The position numbers and the translations under genes are program-made. A stretch of DNA of 64,000 bases from Lewinellaceae bacterium (GTDB lineage: Bacteria; Bacteroidota; Bacteroidia; Chitinophagales; Saprospiraceae), in assembly GCA_020636005.1 (NCBI GenBank), contig JACJYR010000001.1, forward strand, positions 1,808,001-1,872,000, read 5' to 3'. Positions 34,331 through 43,199 of this stretch are shown here, piece after piece. A model generated the notes under the pieces. That model was not told the origin of the DNA. It was given only the letters and a program-made list of their open reading frames with translations, and searched no databases. The stretch's first letter is position 1. Each line of letters begins with the position of its first letter.

Positions 34331-35833
34331 TTAAAACTTAAAACCCAGCGTCAGCATGAGTTGGTTGCGCTGGGCTTCCAGGCTCACCAATTGCTGGGGG
34401 GCAGTGTTCGTTCTATATGGAAGGTAGTCCCGGTCGGCCAGGAAGCGGCGGAAGGCAAAGTCCATGAAAAAAGCCTGCCACCTGATACCGGCACCTAAGC
34501 TGAACGCACTGACAGGGTCGTTGCCATCGGTATAAGGGGAAGCAGCCCACGAATACCCGCCCCGGATCCTGAAAATATCGAAGGCATATTCGCCCCCTAT
34601 CCGGATGTTCACGCCGCCCTGCAGGTTGTCCTTGATTTGGTTGTTCAGTTCCTGTTCGTATTGGAGGTCTCCGGAGTTGTCAGTATTGTTGAAGTTGAAC
34701 TTGGCGGAGCTGTAGTCCACCCACTCTACCTCACCGCTGACGAAGCCGTATTTGCCGAAGATAAAGCCGGCACTGCCGATAAAGCGCCAAGGGGTGCGGA
34801 TGCGGTACTGGAAGGTGCCGTCCGGCGATTGCGCTGAATTTTGCTGGGAAACACCCCCGTCAGTATAGCGGTAGTCTAGTTCGGTCGTGAAGTTGTCGTC
34901 AAGCCCCAGCCCGGTGGGCGAATGGATGGCAGCACCCAGCCGTATCATCTGGTTGACCCGGTAAATAATGCCCACTTTAAGGTTGACCCCTGCACCGGTC
35001 GTCCTCAGCCTTTCCGTGTAGGTAAGCGCATCAAACAGGATGGAAGAGTCGAGCGGTTCGTTGACCTCGTTGTAGGTTTTGGTTTCTTCAAAAGAGAAAA
35101 TGGGCACGCCCAGGGTGGCCCCGATCATGATGCGGTCTTCATAGTTGCCAGCAAACGAAAAGACAAGTTCGGTCATCGATCCTTTGCGCTGCACCAGTTG
35201 CGATCTTTTCACGACAATGTTGGTATCCTGAAAACCCTGCTGATCGACAAAATCGCTCTGATAAAAAGTGTTGTCGTCGGGGGAGGGGTTGAAAATAGCG
35301 TAAGCATCGAACGCAGGCCCTGCCTCAAATCCGTCCAGTTCGCTGGGGGTGAGGCCTTGTACCAATTCGAGCCAGCGGTCTGTGATGGAGCCGTTCGACC
35401 TGCCCTCGAAGTAGAACGATTGGCGGTAATTAGCCCGCCTGTTCAGGCCTATGCCAAAGGCAGTGTTTCGCCAGGAGGCATCCAGGGGGCGGGATACAAA
35501 GACAAGGCCCAGGTTATTGATATTGAAGTTTGTTTTATCCCTTTCGGACGAGAAGTTGTCCCCTTTTTCATTTAGTTTGGCATCAATGGTGTACCGCTCG
35601 AAGGCTGGCGTAAAGGTGAACTCCGAACGGCGAAAGGTGGCCAATCCTGCGGGGTTGGTGCTAAGGGATGAAAAATCCGCTCCCAACGCACTGATAGCCC
35701 CGCCAATACCTACCGTTCTTGCGGTGCCCCCCACCTCCAGCAAGGAATAGCGGACGGCGTCGTCCAGGGTTTGGGCGGCAAGGAAATTAACGCTGATGAA
35801 GAGGGGAAAAAAATAAAAAAGAATTCTTTTCAT
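34331..35833 (-). CDS. Outer-membrane beta-barrel protein, OmpP1/FadL-like
   Basis: 500 residues with signal peptide (cleavage after LAAQ, ~21). The start of the mature protein, 'ARTVGIGGAISALGADFSSLSTNPAGLATFRRSEFTFTP', is the typical opening of Bacteroidota FadL/OmpP1-like transporters (NPAGL). The rest alternates amphipathic strands and ends in MDFAFRRF...LMLTLGFKF with a terminal Phe, the usual barrel-assembly signal. FadL-type barrels pass hydrophobic compounds across the outer membrane; the substrate here is unknown. It could also be a structural outer-membrane protein. Confidence 0.85.
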   Translation of the reverse strand: MKRILFYFFPLFISVNFLAAQTLDDAVRYSLLEVGGTARTVGIGGAISALGADFSSLSTNPAGLATFRRSEFTFTPAFERYTIDAKLNEKGDNFSSERDKTNFNINNLGLVFVSRPLDASWRNTAFGIGLNRRANYRQSFYFEGRSNGSITDRWLELVQGLTPSELDGFEAGPAFDAYAIFNPSPDDNTFYQSDFVDQQGFQDTNIVVKRSQLVQRKGSMTELVFSFAGNYEDRIMIGATLGVPIFSFEETKTYNEVNEPLDSSILFDALTYTERLRTTGAGVNLKVGIIYRVNQMIRLGAAIHSPTGLGLDDNFTTELDYRYTDGGVSQQNSAQSPDGTFQYRIRTPWRFIGSAGFIFGKYGFVSGEVEWVDYSSAKFNFNNTDNSGDLQYEQELNNQIKDNLQGGVNIRIGGEYAFDIFRIRGGYSWAASPYTDGNDPVSAFSLGAGIRWQAFFMDFAFRRFLADRDYLPYRTNTAPQQLVSLEAQRNQLMLTLGFKF

Positions 35834-35891
35834 GGCTTATTTTTCATTTAAGGTAAAAGGCATTTGCTTAAAATAGGTTGCAAGCGAGCAT

Positions 35892-35932
35892 AAAAAAAGT
35901 GGATGGACAGGTTCACCAATCCACCCACTTTT
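35892..35932 (-). terminator. Intrinsic terminator of the Tyr/Gly/Arg-rich protein gene
   Basis: On the minus strand a 13-bp stem with one mismatch (35920-35932 / 35895-35907) runs into seven T. It lies 46 bp after the stop at 35978 and before the OmpP1-like gene. Confidence 0.75.
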
Positions 35933-35977
35933 GCTTCGATGCCAGTTTGACTGGCTGAAAATTCAGTTTAAAGCCGT

Positions 35978-37264
35978 TTAGTTGCCCCTTCCGCCCCTCG
36001 ACCGGCTATTGCTGCCAGAAGAACTCCTGGGAGAACTGCCGCCACTATTGCTGCGGGAAGAACCGCTGTTGATGCTGCCGCCACTATTGCTGCGGGAAGA
36101 ACCGCTGTTGAAACCACCCGAATTGCTGCGGCTGCGGCTGTTGTCAAAACCGCCGGAGCGGCTACGGGTGTTGTTGTTGCTGCGGCTGTTGTCAATCCCG
36201 CCGGAACGGGAACGGGTGCGGCTGTTGTTGCTGCGGCTGTTGTCAAACCCGCCGGAGGAAGGGCGTTCTGTCCGGCTTCTGCTGTTGCTGTCAATACCAC
36301 GGTTGTTCCTGGAAGGTGTGGTATTCCGGCTTGAGTTATTATCAATTCGGTCATTTGCCCGGCTGCGCCGGTTATTGTCCGTGGACACACTGCGCTCTGT
36401 TTCGGTGGTGCGGGGAGGTATAACGGCACTTCTTTCAGTGGCGTTGCGCTGCCCTTCCTGGGTTGCACGAGTGTTGGCCCCTGTTGCCGTTCTCGACTGG
36501 GAGGCCACTTCTTTGACAGAACCGCTCGAAGCAGAATTGTCGCTCGGAGAGCCGGTGAACCTCCTCGGACTGCTGTCAGGGCGGGTAGTGCTTCCCCTTC
36601 TCGATCCGTAATAACCTCCGTTAGAGTTGTTGCTGACGGTATTGTAGTTGTACCCACCTCCCCAGGAAGGAGGGCAGTAGTAGTTGCTGTAATAACCTCC
36701 ACCGTAGGGATTAAAGCCGCCACCGTAATAGTTATTTACAATAAAGGTGTTGCCACCATACCAGGGGTTGTACCAGTTGTTTCTCCAGGGGTTGTAAAAA
36801 TTACCATACGATACATAGAAACCGGAGCCGCCCCAGGAATTCCATCCCCAGCCGGCATTCCAACGGTTCCTCCTGTAGCCGGGATAGAAGCTGTCATATA
36901 TCAGAACAGTATTGCCCGGATAATAAAACGGGTCGTTGAAAAAGAAAGGATCGTAATAGAACCGATCCACATAGATGGGGTCGTAGTAGCTGAACCCATA
37001 ATATGGGCGGTGGAAACGACGGATACGGGAAGCGTACTGGTACTCATTGTCCTCGAAGTTATAATTGTCATCGTCGTAACCATACTCCCCGTCGTTGGAA
37101 GCATAGCTGTCATTGTCATTGGAAGAGGAGGAAGAGTTGTCGTAGTAGTAGTCGGAATCTGTATCAGGGTTGTAGTACAGATCGTCGTACTGCGCCATTC
37201 CGACATTTGCCCACCCGAAGGCAAACATGGCAACCAGTAAAGCGAACAAATTATTCTTTTTCAT
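35978..37264 (-). CDS. Exported low-complexity protein: aromatic/Gly-rich N-half, Ser/Arg/Gly/Asn-rich C-half
   Basis: 428 residues from ATG 37264; an ATG at 37273 adds three and the frame continues to 37321. Signal peptide ends at VGMAQ (~25). An acidic Asp/Asn/Ser/Tyr stretch (~27-75) is followed by ~160 residues dominated by Tyr, Phe, Trp, Gly, Asn and Pro (YYDPIYVDRFYYDPFFF; NPWRNNWYNPWYGG). The last ~190 residues are built of Ser/Arg/Gly/Asn repeats (FDNSRSNN, GGFNSGSSRSNSGG) ending RSRGGRGN. No globular domain is visible. Composition resembles prion-like and RG-rich proteins that condense, and also surface matrix proteins. Similar exported proteins occur in other Bacteroidota; function unknown. 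Confidence 0.8.
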   Translation of the reverse strand: MKKNNLFALLVAMFAFGWANVGMAQYDDLYYNPDTDSDYYYDNSSSSSNDNDSYASNDGEYGYDDDNYNFEDNEYQYASRIRRFHRPYYGFSYYDPIYVDRFYYDPFFFNDPFYYPGNTVLIYDSFYPGYRRNRWNAGWGWNSWGGSGFYVSYGNFYNPWRNNWYNPWYGGNTFIVNNYYGGGFNPYGGGYYSNYYCPPSWGGGYNYNTVSNNSNGGYYGSRRGSTTRPDSSPRRFTGSPSDNSASSGSVKEVASQSRTATGANTRATQEGQRNATERSAVIPPRTTETERSVSTDNNRRSRANDRIDNNSSRNTTPSRNNRGIDSNSRSRTERPSSGGFDNSRSNNSRTRSRSGGIDNSRSNNNTRSRSGGFDNSRSRSNSGGFNSGSSRSNSGGSINSGSSRSNSGGSSPRSSSGSNSRSRGGRGN

Positions 37265-37607
37265 TTTAAACATATTTTTTTGAGTAATTACTTCGACTCT
37301 CTCTGTGAAGTTTGCAGACACGAATTTATTAGCTTTGCGCCACTTTTTTTGTTAAGGGGAACTAAAATCGCTTTTTTCCCCTGTTAAAGTTTCATAGATG
37401 ACGTTTTTAAGGACAGAATGTTTAAGTAAAAGGTATTTAAACTTTTCTTAAAGCGCACTGATTTCTCACGAAATCTAAATGTTACAGACAGTTTTTCTTG
37501 TTAATATTCTGAAAAAAGGGTTCAAGCCTTCTGCAGTTCTGCAATGTGCATTTCCAGAAATTTGCACTTTGTAAACAGCAAAATGCGCTTGGCTGACACA
37601 TCTTTTC
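37265..37607. promoter_or_regulatory. Divergent intergenic region between the low-complexity protein and proS
   Basis: 343 bp, AT-rich. It must carry promoters in both directions. A TAGCTTTG box lies at 37330-37337 (plus strand), but its nearest upstream TTTG (37311-37314) gives only a 15-nt spacer, so I do not call it with confidence. Nothing else recognised. Confidence 0.35.
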
Positions 37608-39074
37608 ATGGCAAAAGAAATCACTTCCAGGGAACAGGATTACTCGCAATGGTACATTGACATCGTACAAAAAGCCAACCTCGCCGACCACTCGGCCGTG
37701 CGTGGCTGCATGGTCATCAAGCCCAATGGCTATGCTATTTGGGAAAACATGCGCGACCAGTTGGACAGGATGTTCAAAGACACCGGCCACGTAAATGCTT
37801 ATTTCCCGCTATTTATTCCAAAAAGTTTCCTCAGCAAAGAAGCCCAGCACGTGGAGGGTTTTGCAAAAGAATGCGCTGTCATCACGCACCACCGCCTGAT
37901 GAACGACCCAAACGGCGGCGGTGTCATCGTTGACCCATCGGCAAAACTGGAGGAAGAGCTCATCGTGCGCCCGACCTCGGAAACCATCATCTGGGATACT
38001 TACCGCACCTGGATCAACAGCTACCGGGACCTCCCCCTGCTCATCAACCAATGGGCCAATGTGGTGCGGTGGGAAATGCGTACCCGACTTTTCCTGCGCA
38101 CGGCTGAATTCCTCTGGCAGGAAGGCCACACAGCTCATGCCACCAAAGCGGAGGCAGAACAGGAGACGCTTACCATCCTGGACATTTATGCAAAATTTGC
38201 CGAAGAATGGATGGCCATGCCCGTGATAAAAGGTATCAAAACGGCCAACGAACGCTTTGCCGGAGCGGTTGAAACCTACTGTATTGAAGCTTTGATGCAG
38301 GATGGAAAAGCACTGCAGGCAGGCACTTCCCACTTCCTGGGCCAGAATTTTGCCAAAGCCTTCGACGTGAAATTTTCCAATGAAAACAACGAGCAGGAAT
38401 ATGTTTGGGCAACTTCCTGGGGCGTATCTACCCGCCTGGTTGGTGGGCTTATCATGACGCACTCCGACGACGATGGCCTGGTACTGCCGCCCAAACTCGC
38501 CCCAACCCAGGTAGTTATCGTGCCCATTCCCAAGCCTGCCGCTGAAATTGATGAAGCCGCTGAAAAATTGATGCGGGAGCTAAAAGCCAATGGCATCAGG
38601 GTGAAATATGATACTGACATGAAAAGCAGGCCGGGTTTCAAATTTGCCCAGCACGAGTTGGTCGGCGTGCCCATCCGCCTTGGCATCGGCTCCCGCGACC
38701 TGGCCAATGGCCAGGTAGAGGTAGCCCGTCGGGACACGAAGGAAAAGTCGAACCAACCCATAGATGGCATAGCTAATTACATCATTCGGCTTTTGGATGA
38801 AATCCAACAGAACCTTTTTGATCGCTCCGTAAAGTTCCGGGCAGAGCATACCACCGAGGTCGATAATTTTGACGACCTGAAGTCCGTGCTCGATAGCAAA
38901 GGAGGGTTTGTTTCTGCCCATTGGGACGGAACGACCGAGACCGAGCTTAAAATAAAGGAACTGACAAAAGCAACCATCCGGTGCATACCCCTTGACAATG
39001 AATCCGAGCGGGGAGCATGTGTGCTGACCGGCAAACCTTCCGTCCAGCGGGTACTTTTTGCAAGGGCCTATTAG
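37608..39074 (+). CDS. proS: Prolyl-tRNA synthetase (short, archaeal/eukaryote-like type)
   Basis: 488 residues. Class II motifs are visible: 'GCMVIKPNGYAIWENMRDQLDRMFKDTGH' (motif 1), 'RPTSETIIWDTYRTWINSYRDLPLLINQWANVVRWEMRTRLFLRTAEFLWQEGHTAH' (motif 2), and the C-terminal motif 3 region. There is no inserted editing domain between motifs 2 and 3, so this is the short ProS type common in Bacteroidota and archaea. The anticodon-binding domain is at ~300-400 (PTQVVIVPIPK) and a zinc-domain-like C-terminus follows, ending RVLFARAY. A strong terminator lies 33 bp downstream. Confidence 0.96.
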   Translation: MAKEITSREQDYSQWYIDIVQKANLADHSAVRGCMVIKPNGYAIWENMRDQLDRMFKDTGHVNAYFPLFIPKSFLSKEAQHVEGFAKECAVITHHRLMNDPNGGGVIVDPSAKLEEELIVRPTSETIIWDTYRTWINSYRDLPLLINQWANVVRWEMRTRLFLRTAEFLWQEGHTAHATKAEAEQETLTILDIYAKFAEEWMAMPVIKGIKTANERFAGAVETYCIEALMQDGKALQAGTSHFLGQNFAKAFDVKFSNENNEQEYVWATSWGVSTRLVGGLIMTHSDDDGLVLPPKLAPTQVVIVPIPKPAAEIDEAAEKLMRELKANGIRVKYDTDMKSRPGFKFAQHELVGVPIRLGIGSRDLANGQVEVARRDTKEKSNQPIDGIANYIIRLLDEIQQNLFDRSVKFRAEHTTEVDNFDDLKSVLDSKGGFVSAHWDGTTETELKIKELTKATIRCIPLDNESERGACVLTGKPSVQRVLFARAY

Positions 39075-39107
39075 GCTTGCGAACTGTTAGAAGATAGCAC
39101 TTCCCAT

Positions 39108-39146
39108 AAAAAGGCTAAAATGATGCACCATCGTTTTAGCCTTTTT
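39108..39146 (+). terminator. Intrinsic terminator of proS (bidirectional-type stem)
   Basis: A perfect 13-bp stem, AAAAAGGCTAAAA (39108-39120) / TTTTAGCCTTTTT (39134-39146). The A- and T-rich ends allow termination from either side; the convergent gldB stop is ~195 bp away. Confidence 0.85.
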
Positions 39147-39341
39147 CTTTTATGTGCGTAAATTTGTTTTATATAAAACCGCCTAAATTTTCTCGACCAT
39201 GCTTTTCATCTGCACTATACGCTATTCGTGTTGAGTATAATAGTTTCCAACAAGAAACCGGATCACCGATGCTATAAGCCGGCGGCCTTTTTGCAGCTGT
39301 GCATAGCCAAACGATGCAGGCTTAGTGGCTTTTTGAAGCTT

Positions 39342-40385
39342 TTACCGGGCAGGTTTATACCGGGACTTATCCATGATCAATTGTGCATTGTCCAAATGGA
39401 TCAGGTCTTGAAGGGAAGTATTGGGGTTCTTCTTCATAAAAGCCTTTACAATTTGCCACCCCAGCCAATTGGCGGTCCGTCCGGGCGCACCATCGGGCAT
39501 ACCGGGTGAGTTGGGGCTGAATTCGACATATTTCCTGAAATTGTTCCAATCTGTTGAATAAATAAGGTTTTCGGACAGGAAATAGGCCCAGATATTTGCT
39601 TCGTTATCATTGCACCACGCTACTTGTTTTTGGGAAAATTCCAGCTTCACACTGTCGGGCGCAAAAGGCAATAATTTATCGAGCAAATAAAGTTCCTTGC
39701 CATGATATATCATGTGATCAATCAGGCGGTTGCCATTAGGGTTCCCCAAAATATCCTTGACTAAAAGATCCATGGACTTTGATACGATGTGGTCTTTATT
39801 AAAAGTGCGGGTCAGATATTGCGAGAAATTTGGGTTCATGGGGTTATACTGCTGGTAAGGATAGCTTTCGCCCAGGTAAAAATCAAGGCCCACCCCGATG
39901 GAATTATCACCATATAGAAACCCACCAACGGTAAACTCCGAAATATAAGTGACCACCCGCCCGGAAAGCGGCTGGTCGGGGAAATAATATTTAAAGAACT
40001 TGAACGCCTGCCCAAAATCTCTCGCCAACCAATCAGTGTTTGGAAAGACCACCATGCAGGTGTCATAAAGTTTTAGCAAGCTGGGGTGGGTTACAAACCC
40101 CTTTACATATTTCACATGGCCTTCCGGGGCAATAGTCGTATCCAAAGAGCCCAATACCTGCCCAAAGTACAACTGGCTGAATTCAGGATATTCTGTTTCA
40201 AGCTGTTGAAGGCCCTGTTCAAAATTAACTGTATCGAGGCTGAACAAATCCCGCTCGAACCGTTTGATTTCGACCGGGGCCGAAATCTCGGAAACGTCCG
40301 GAATATCTTTACCTTTGCCACACTCGCAGGCATAAATGCTCAGCAAAAGTGCCAACAGGAAAAAAAGTTGGGTTTTGGTATCCAT
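39342..40385 (-). CDS. gldB: Gliding motility lipoprotein GldB-like
   Basis: 347 residues from ATG 40385, which opens a lipoprotein-type signal (LLALLLSIYAC, Cys ~20); a longer frame to 40421 lacks it. The body matches GldB: EIKRFERDLFSLD near the start, then FVGQ-type 'YPEFSQLYFGQVLG', FPDTDWLARDF-like region, GFLYGDNSIGVGLDFYLGE, and a late 'GMPDGAPGRTANWLGWQIVKAFMKKNP' segment. In gliding Bacteroidota GldB is needed for motility and type IX secretion-linked functions; non-gliding members also keep it. Divergent from the porin-like gene. Confidence 0.88.
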   Translation of the reverse strand: MDTKTQLFFLLALLLSIYACECGKGKDIPDVSEISAPVEIKRFERDLFSLDTVNFEQGLQQLETEYPEFSQLYFGQVLGSLDTTIAPEGHVKYVKGFVTHPSLLKLYDTCMVVFPNTDWLARDFGQAFKFFKYYFPDQPLSGRVVTYISEFTVGGFLYGDNSIGVGLDFYLGESYPYQQYNPMNPNFSQYLTRTFNKDHIVSKSMDLLVKDILGNPNGNRLIDHMIYHGKELYLLDKLLPFAPDSVKLEFSQKQVAWCNDNEANIWAYFLSENLIYSTDWNNFRKYVEFSPNSPGMPDGAPGRTANWLGWQIVKAFMKKNPNTSLQDLIHLDNAQLIMDKSRYKPAR

Positions 40386-40498
40386 TATCTGGCTTTTCAA
40401 TTCGTTAGTGATATTAACCACGGTATGCGAAGATGGGGGCTTTTTTACAAAACCACCTTCTTTGCTGGCCGATCAAACGTGAACAAAACCGAATTCTG

Positions 40499-41221
40499 AT
40501 GAAAAAAATTGTTGCAATCGCTGTGTTTGTCTTGGCCATGCAGGGCTTCGGCCATGCCCAGGGAACCGACCTACGCTTTGGGTTCCAGGTCAGTCCTATG
40601 TTTTCCTGGATGACTGTTGCATCTGTACCAAATGGTGCAAGTATAGAGGGCAACGGGACTAACCTTGGACTAAAACTTGGCGTGAACGGAGAGCTTTACT
40701 TCAAAGAAAACTACGCCTTCATTGTAGGGATCGGCTTCTCTTTTAACAGTGGCGGGAAATTGCTCCACAGTGGAAATTCCGAACGCATCTGGCAAAAAAG
40801 TGGCGAAATATCTGTTTCCAAAAATAATCCGGCAACATGGGCTGGTGATATTGATTTGAAATATAAACTCCAATACGTGGAAATTCCCCTGGGGATGAAA
40901 TTCAGGACGAATGAGTTTGGGTATATCCGCTATTTTGTAGAATTACCTATTCTCAATATAGGGTTCAACTCCCAAGCCAAAGGTGTTTACTCAAGTACGG
41001 AAGGTACCTCTGATGACACAGATATTAAAGCAGAGGTCGTTGACCTGTCTTTATCCTGGGGCGTGACCGGAGGGATTGAATATAGCTTGGGAGAAAATAC
41101 CTCCCTTGTTGCCGGCGTCGGTTATCAAAACGTTTATACAGATGTGACAAAAAATTATTCGGATGTGAAATCCAAGGCCCACATCAATAATTTGATCATC
41201 CGGTTAGGAGTATTATTTTGA
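40499..41221 (+). CDS. Outer-membrane beta-barrel protein (PorT/OMP_b-brl_2 type)
   Basis: 240 residues from ATG 40499 (MKKIVAIAVFVLAMQGFGHAQ, signal peptide); the frame extends to 40433 without signal. The mature protein opens 'LRFGFQVSPMFSWMT' and alternates beta strands (GLKLGVNGELYFKENYAFIVGIGFSFNSGG; LQYVEIPLGMKFRTNEFGYIRYF), ending IRLGVLF with terminal Phe. LQYVEIPLGMKF is characteristic of the PorT-like family, whose PorT member belongs to the type IX secretion machinery; many paralogues are simple porins, so PorT itself is not claimed. A strong terminator follows. Confidence 0.85.
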   Translation: MKKIVAIAVFVLAMQGFGHAQGTDLRFGFQVSPMFSWMTVASVPNGASIEGNGTNLGLKLGVNGELYFKENYAFIVGIGFSFNSGGKLLHSGNSERIWQKSGEISVSKNNPATWAGDIDLKYKLQYVEIPLGMKFRTNEFGYIRYFVELPILNIGFNSQAKGVYSSTEGTSDDTDIKAEVVDLSLSWGVTGGIEYSLGENTSLVAGVGYQNVYTDVTKNYSDVKSKAHINNLIIRLGVLF

Positions 41222-41243
41222 AAAATTGTTTGCCTACTGGAAC

Positions 41244-41280
41244 AAAAAGCCTTCCTACAACGAATAGGAAGGCTTTTTTT
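41244..41280 (+). terminator. Intrinsic terminator of the porin-like gene
   Basis: A perfect 14-bp stem, AAAAAGCCTTCCTA (41244-41257) / TAGGAAGGCTTTTT (41265-41278), with a 7-nt loop and a T-run, 22 bp after the stop. Confidence 0.88.
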
Positions 41281-41317
41281 ATGCCATATTGTGAGCCGCC
41301 AAGTTTTGCGCGTGGTT

Positions 41318-42450
41318 GGCTTTGTTGCATGAATCCTGCTTAGATTGTGCGGGATGAAAAGCGGGCTGGTTTTGTATATTTGGTTTTTGCACAACTAAAT
41401 CTACAAACACACCAGCCCATGTCAAAGGTAAAAAAGGATAACCATACAAGCGACAAGCCGAAAGAAAAATATCAGGTTCTCAATTGGTCAGCTTACAACA
41501 AAGCCTTAATCAACCGAGGAGATATCACGATCTATTTCGGTGACGAGGTGACAGACAAATGGTACAGTGATCTGCCCAACCAAAGAGGAGCCCAACCCGT
41601 GTACAGCGACCTTTGCATAGAGACACTTTTGACGTTTAAGGTTGTGTTCAAACTGGCATACAGACAGACACAAGGTTTTTCACAAAGTTTGCTCAAATTA
41701 ATGGGCATAGAGGATTTGGAAATTCCATCGTACACGCAAATTTGCCGTCGTGCAAAAGCCTTGGATATAGCTGTTTATCAGATTCCCCGTAGCGGCCCGA
41801 TTGTAATAGCTATTGATTCAACAGGTCTGAAAATTTACGGCGAAGGGGAATGGAAAGTCAGGAAACACGGGTATTCAAAGCGGAGAACATGGCGAAAACT
41901 TCACCTTGGTGTCGACCCTAAAACCGGTTTCATTCATTGCCACACCCTGACGTTGAATGACGTGGATGACGGGTCTCAGTTGGAAGAACTGGTTGACCAG
42001 GTGGAAGCAGAAGTGACAGATGTCTGTCTGGATGGTGCATACGATCACGTAGAATGCTGGGATGGTTTGATCGATAGAGATATAAATCCCATCATTCCAC
42101 CCCGGAGCAATGCTATCGAATGGTATGAAGAGGTACCTGATGACATCCCTGATTATCCACGAAATGTTGCTGTAAATCGAATGAATGAAATCGGTATAAA
42201 GGAATGGAAAGTTGAAACAGGCTATCATCGACGAAGTTTATCAGAGACGGAAATGTTTCGCTATAAAACCATCCACGGCGATAGACTATATTCCCGAAAA
42301 TTTAGCAGCCAAAAAACCGAAAACGATATCAAAATAAAAGTGCTCAATATAATGACAGCCCAAGGTATGCCTGTTGCTAAACCAAGAAGAGTGGCTTAAG
42401 TTGGCGGAAAATTAGCGAAGCTATGTCTGATCGATTCATGCAACAAAGCC
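41318..42450 (+). mobile_element. Insertion sequence, IS5 family, IS903 group
   Basis: Perfect 18-bp terminal inverted repeats: GGCTTTGTTGCATGAATC (41318-41335) and its complement (42433-42450). The sequence is close to the IS903-type end. It is flanked by the direct repeat GCGTGGTT (41310-41317 and 42451-42458); counting the ambiguous terminal base the duplication is 9 bp (CGCGTGGTT), the IS903-group size. One intact transposase gene. The complete ends and intact gene suggest a recent insertion. Confidence 0.93.
41419..42399 (+). CDS. IS5-family (IS903 group) DDE transposase
   Basis: 326 residues from ATG 41419 (MSKVKKDNHTSDKPKEKYQV); a GTG at 41347 would add 24 residues. It follows the IS903 plan: 'LNWSAYNKALINRGDITIYF', then SLLKLMGIEDLEIPSYTQICRRAK. 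The catalytic core has IVIAIDSTGLKIYGEGEW (first Asp), RTWRKLHLGVD, DVCLDGAYD (second Asp), and the KVETGYHRRSLSETEMFRYKTIHGD segment with the catalytic Glu. The frame is intact, so the element may be mobile. It lies wholly between the terminal inverted repeats. Confidence 0.95.
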   Translation: MSKVKKDNHTSDKPKEKYQVLNWSAYNKALINRGDITIYFGDEVTDKWYSDLPNQRGAQPVYSDLCIETLLTFKVVFKLAYRQTQGFSQSLLKLMGIEDLEIPSYTQICRRAKALDIAVYQIPRSGPIVIAIDSTGLKIYGEGEWKVRKHGYSKRRTWRKLHLGVDPKTGFIHCHTLTLNDVDDGSQLEELVDQVEAEVTDVCLDGAYDHVECWDGLIDRDINPIIPPRSNAIEWYEEVPDDIPDYPRNVAVNRMNEIGIKEWKVETGYHRRSLSETEMFRYKTIHGDRLYSRKFSSQKTENDIKIKVLNIMTAQGMPVAKPRRVA

Positions 42451-42558
42451 GCGTGGTTGATAAAAGTCGATGAGTTGGATGACCGTTGGCAATCAACCTT
42501 ATAAACACCTATCAACTTTTATCAACCCGCTGCATTCATGCGCAAAACTTGTTGGCGT

Positions 42559-42945
42559 GAGATATGCTACTAATTAGGCTATTGCGATATGGACTTCACA
42601 GCAACATTTTAGAGCGATGTTGGTTATGTGATTGATAACCAAATAAATAATAAACTGCATTTAGATTTTTTTTTACAAAAAGAAATCTATTTTTGCGACA
42701 CCTATTAAGATTGCTGGTATTATTTTTTCTATAAAATACCTTTCCCTTTAATTTTATTAATTCCGAACCCGGAAACACCTCTTTTTTATAGCCACCCATC
42801 CCCATTGAATGAAGTACATTAGGGCAATCGATAGAAAAAGCCATAGACTTTACATTAGCGTCAAAACAATGGTATGTTGTCTGGTCAAAGTCAAATTTTT
42901 TTAAAAAAAGCTTTCACCCAAAGACTAGCCGCATACAGAATATTA
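42559..42945. other. AT-rich stretch with no supported gene
   Basis: About 390 bp, clearly more AT-rich than the rest. An 82-codon minus-strand frame (42596-42844) has no recognisable feature and irregular composition. Long A/T runs are present. Possibly part of an insertion hotspot between the IS and the repeat-flanked segment. Confidence 0.4.
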
Positions 42946-43061
42946 CTAAGGATCGAAGAAAAAATAATCCCGATGTGAAATCGGGATTATTTTTAAAAAA
43001 CCCTCCATTGCTGGGGTTTTCAAAATCAAAATGGTGAAGTTATTTTTTCATCGTTACTAAA
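42946..43061. repeat. Dispersed ~116-bp repeat, copy 1 (direct repeat with 48564-48680)
   Basis: Near-identical to 48564-48680 in the same orientation. It contains a perfect 12-bp hairpin, AATAATCCCGAT / ATCGGGATTATT, with loop GTGAA, followed by T5 and A6. The loop in the other copy is the exact reverse complement (TTCAC). It ends ~140 bp before the helix-hairpin-helix repeat gene. Confidence 0.85.
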
Positions 43062-43199
43062 AGTAAAATGCTGGTTACGACTATAGATTTCCGCTCTGTT
43101 TTAGAGCATAATGGTCAGGAAACAATAATTTTAAAATAGCAGGAGCGGGTATGAACTCTGGCTACGGAAGTATTCATACCTCCCAATAAATGAATTTCA

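Larger units (their letters stand above)
41297..42558. repeat. Palindromic MITE-like element split by the IS insertion
   Basis: Joining 41297-41317 to 42459-42558 restores an inverted repeat. CGCCAAGTTTTGCGC (41297-41311) pairs with 42541-42557, and GGTTGATAAAAGT (42455-42467) pairs with the AACTTTTATCAACC region near 42513-42527. The IS inserted in the left arm. This implies a ~120-bp older palindromic element. Confidence 0.7.

Noticed and set aside
37311..37337. Promoter of proS (TTTG and TAGCTTTG)
   Set aside because: The spacer is 15 nt instead of ~19 and the site is ~270 bp from the start; kept only as a remark.
42596..42844. 82-codon minus-strand frame
   Set aside because: AT-rich, no recognisable motif, no spacing to a plausible promoter or partner.
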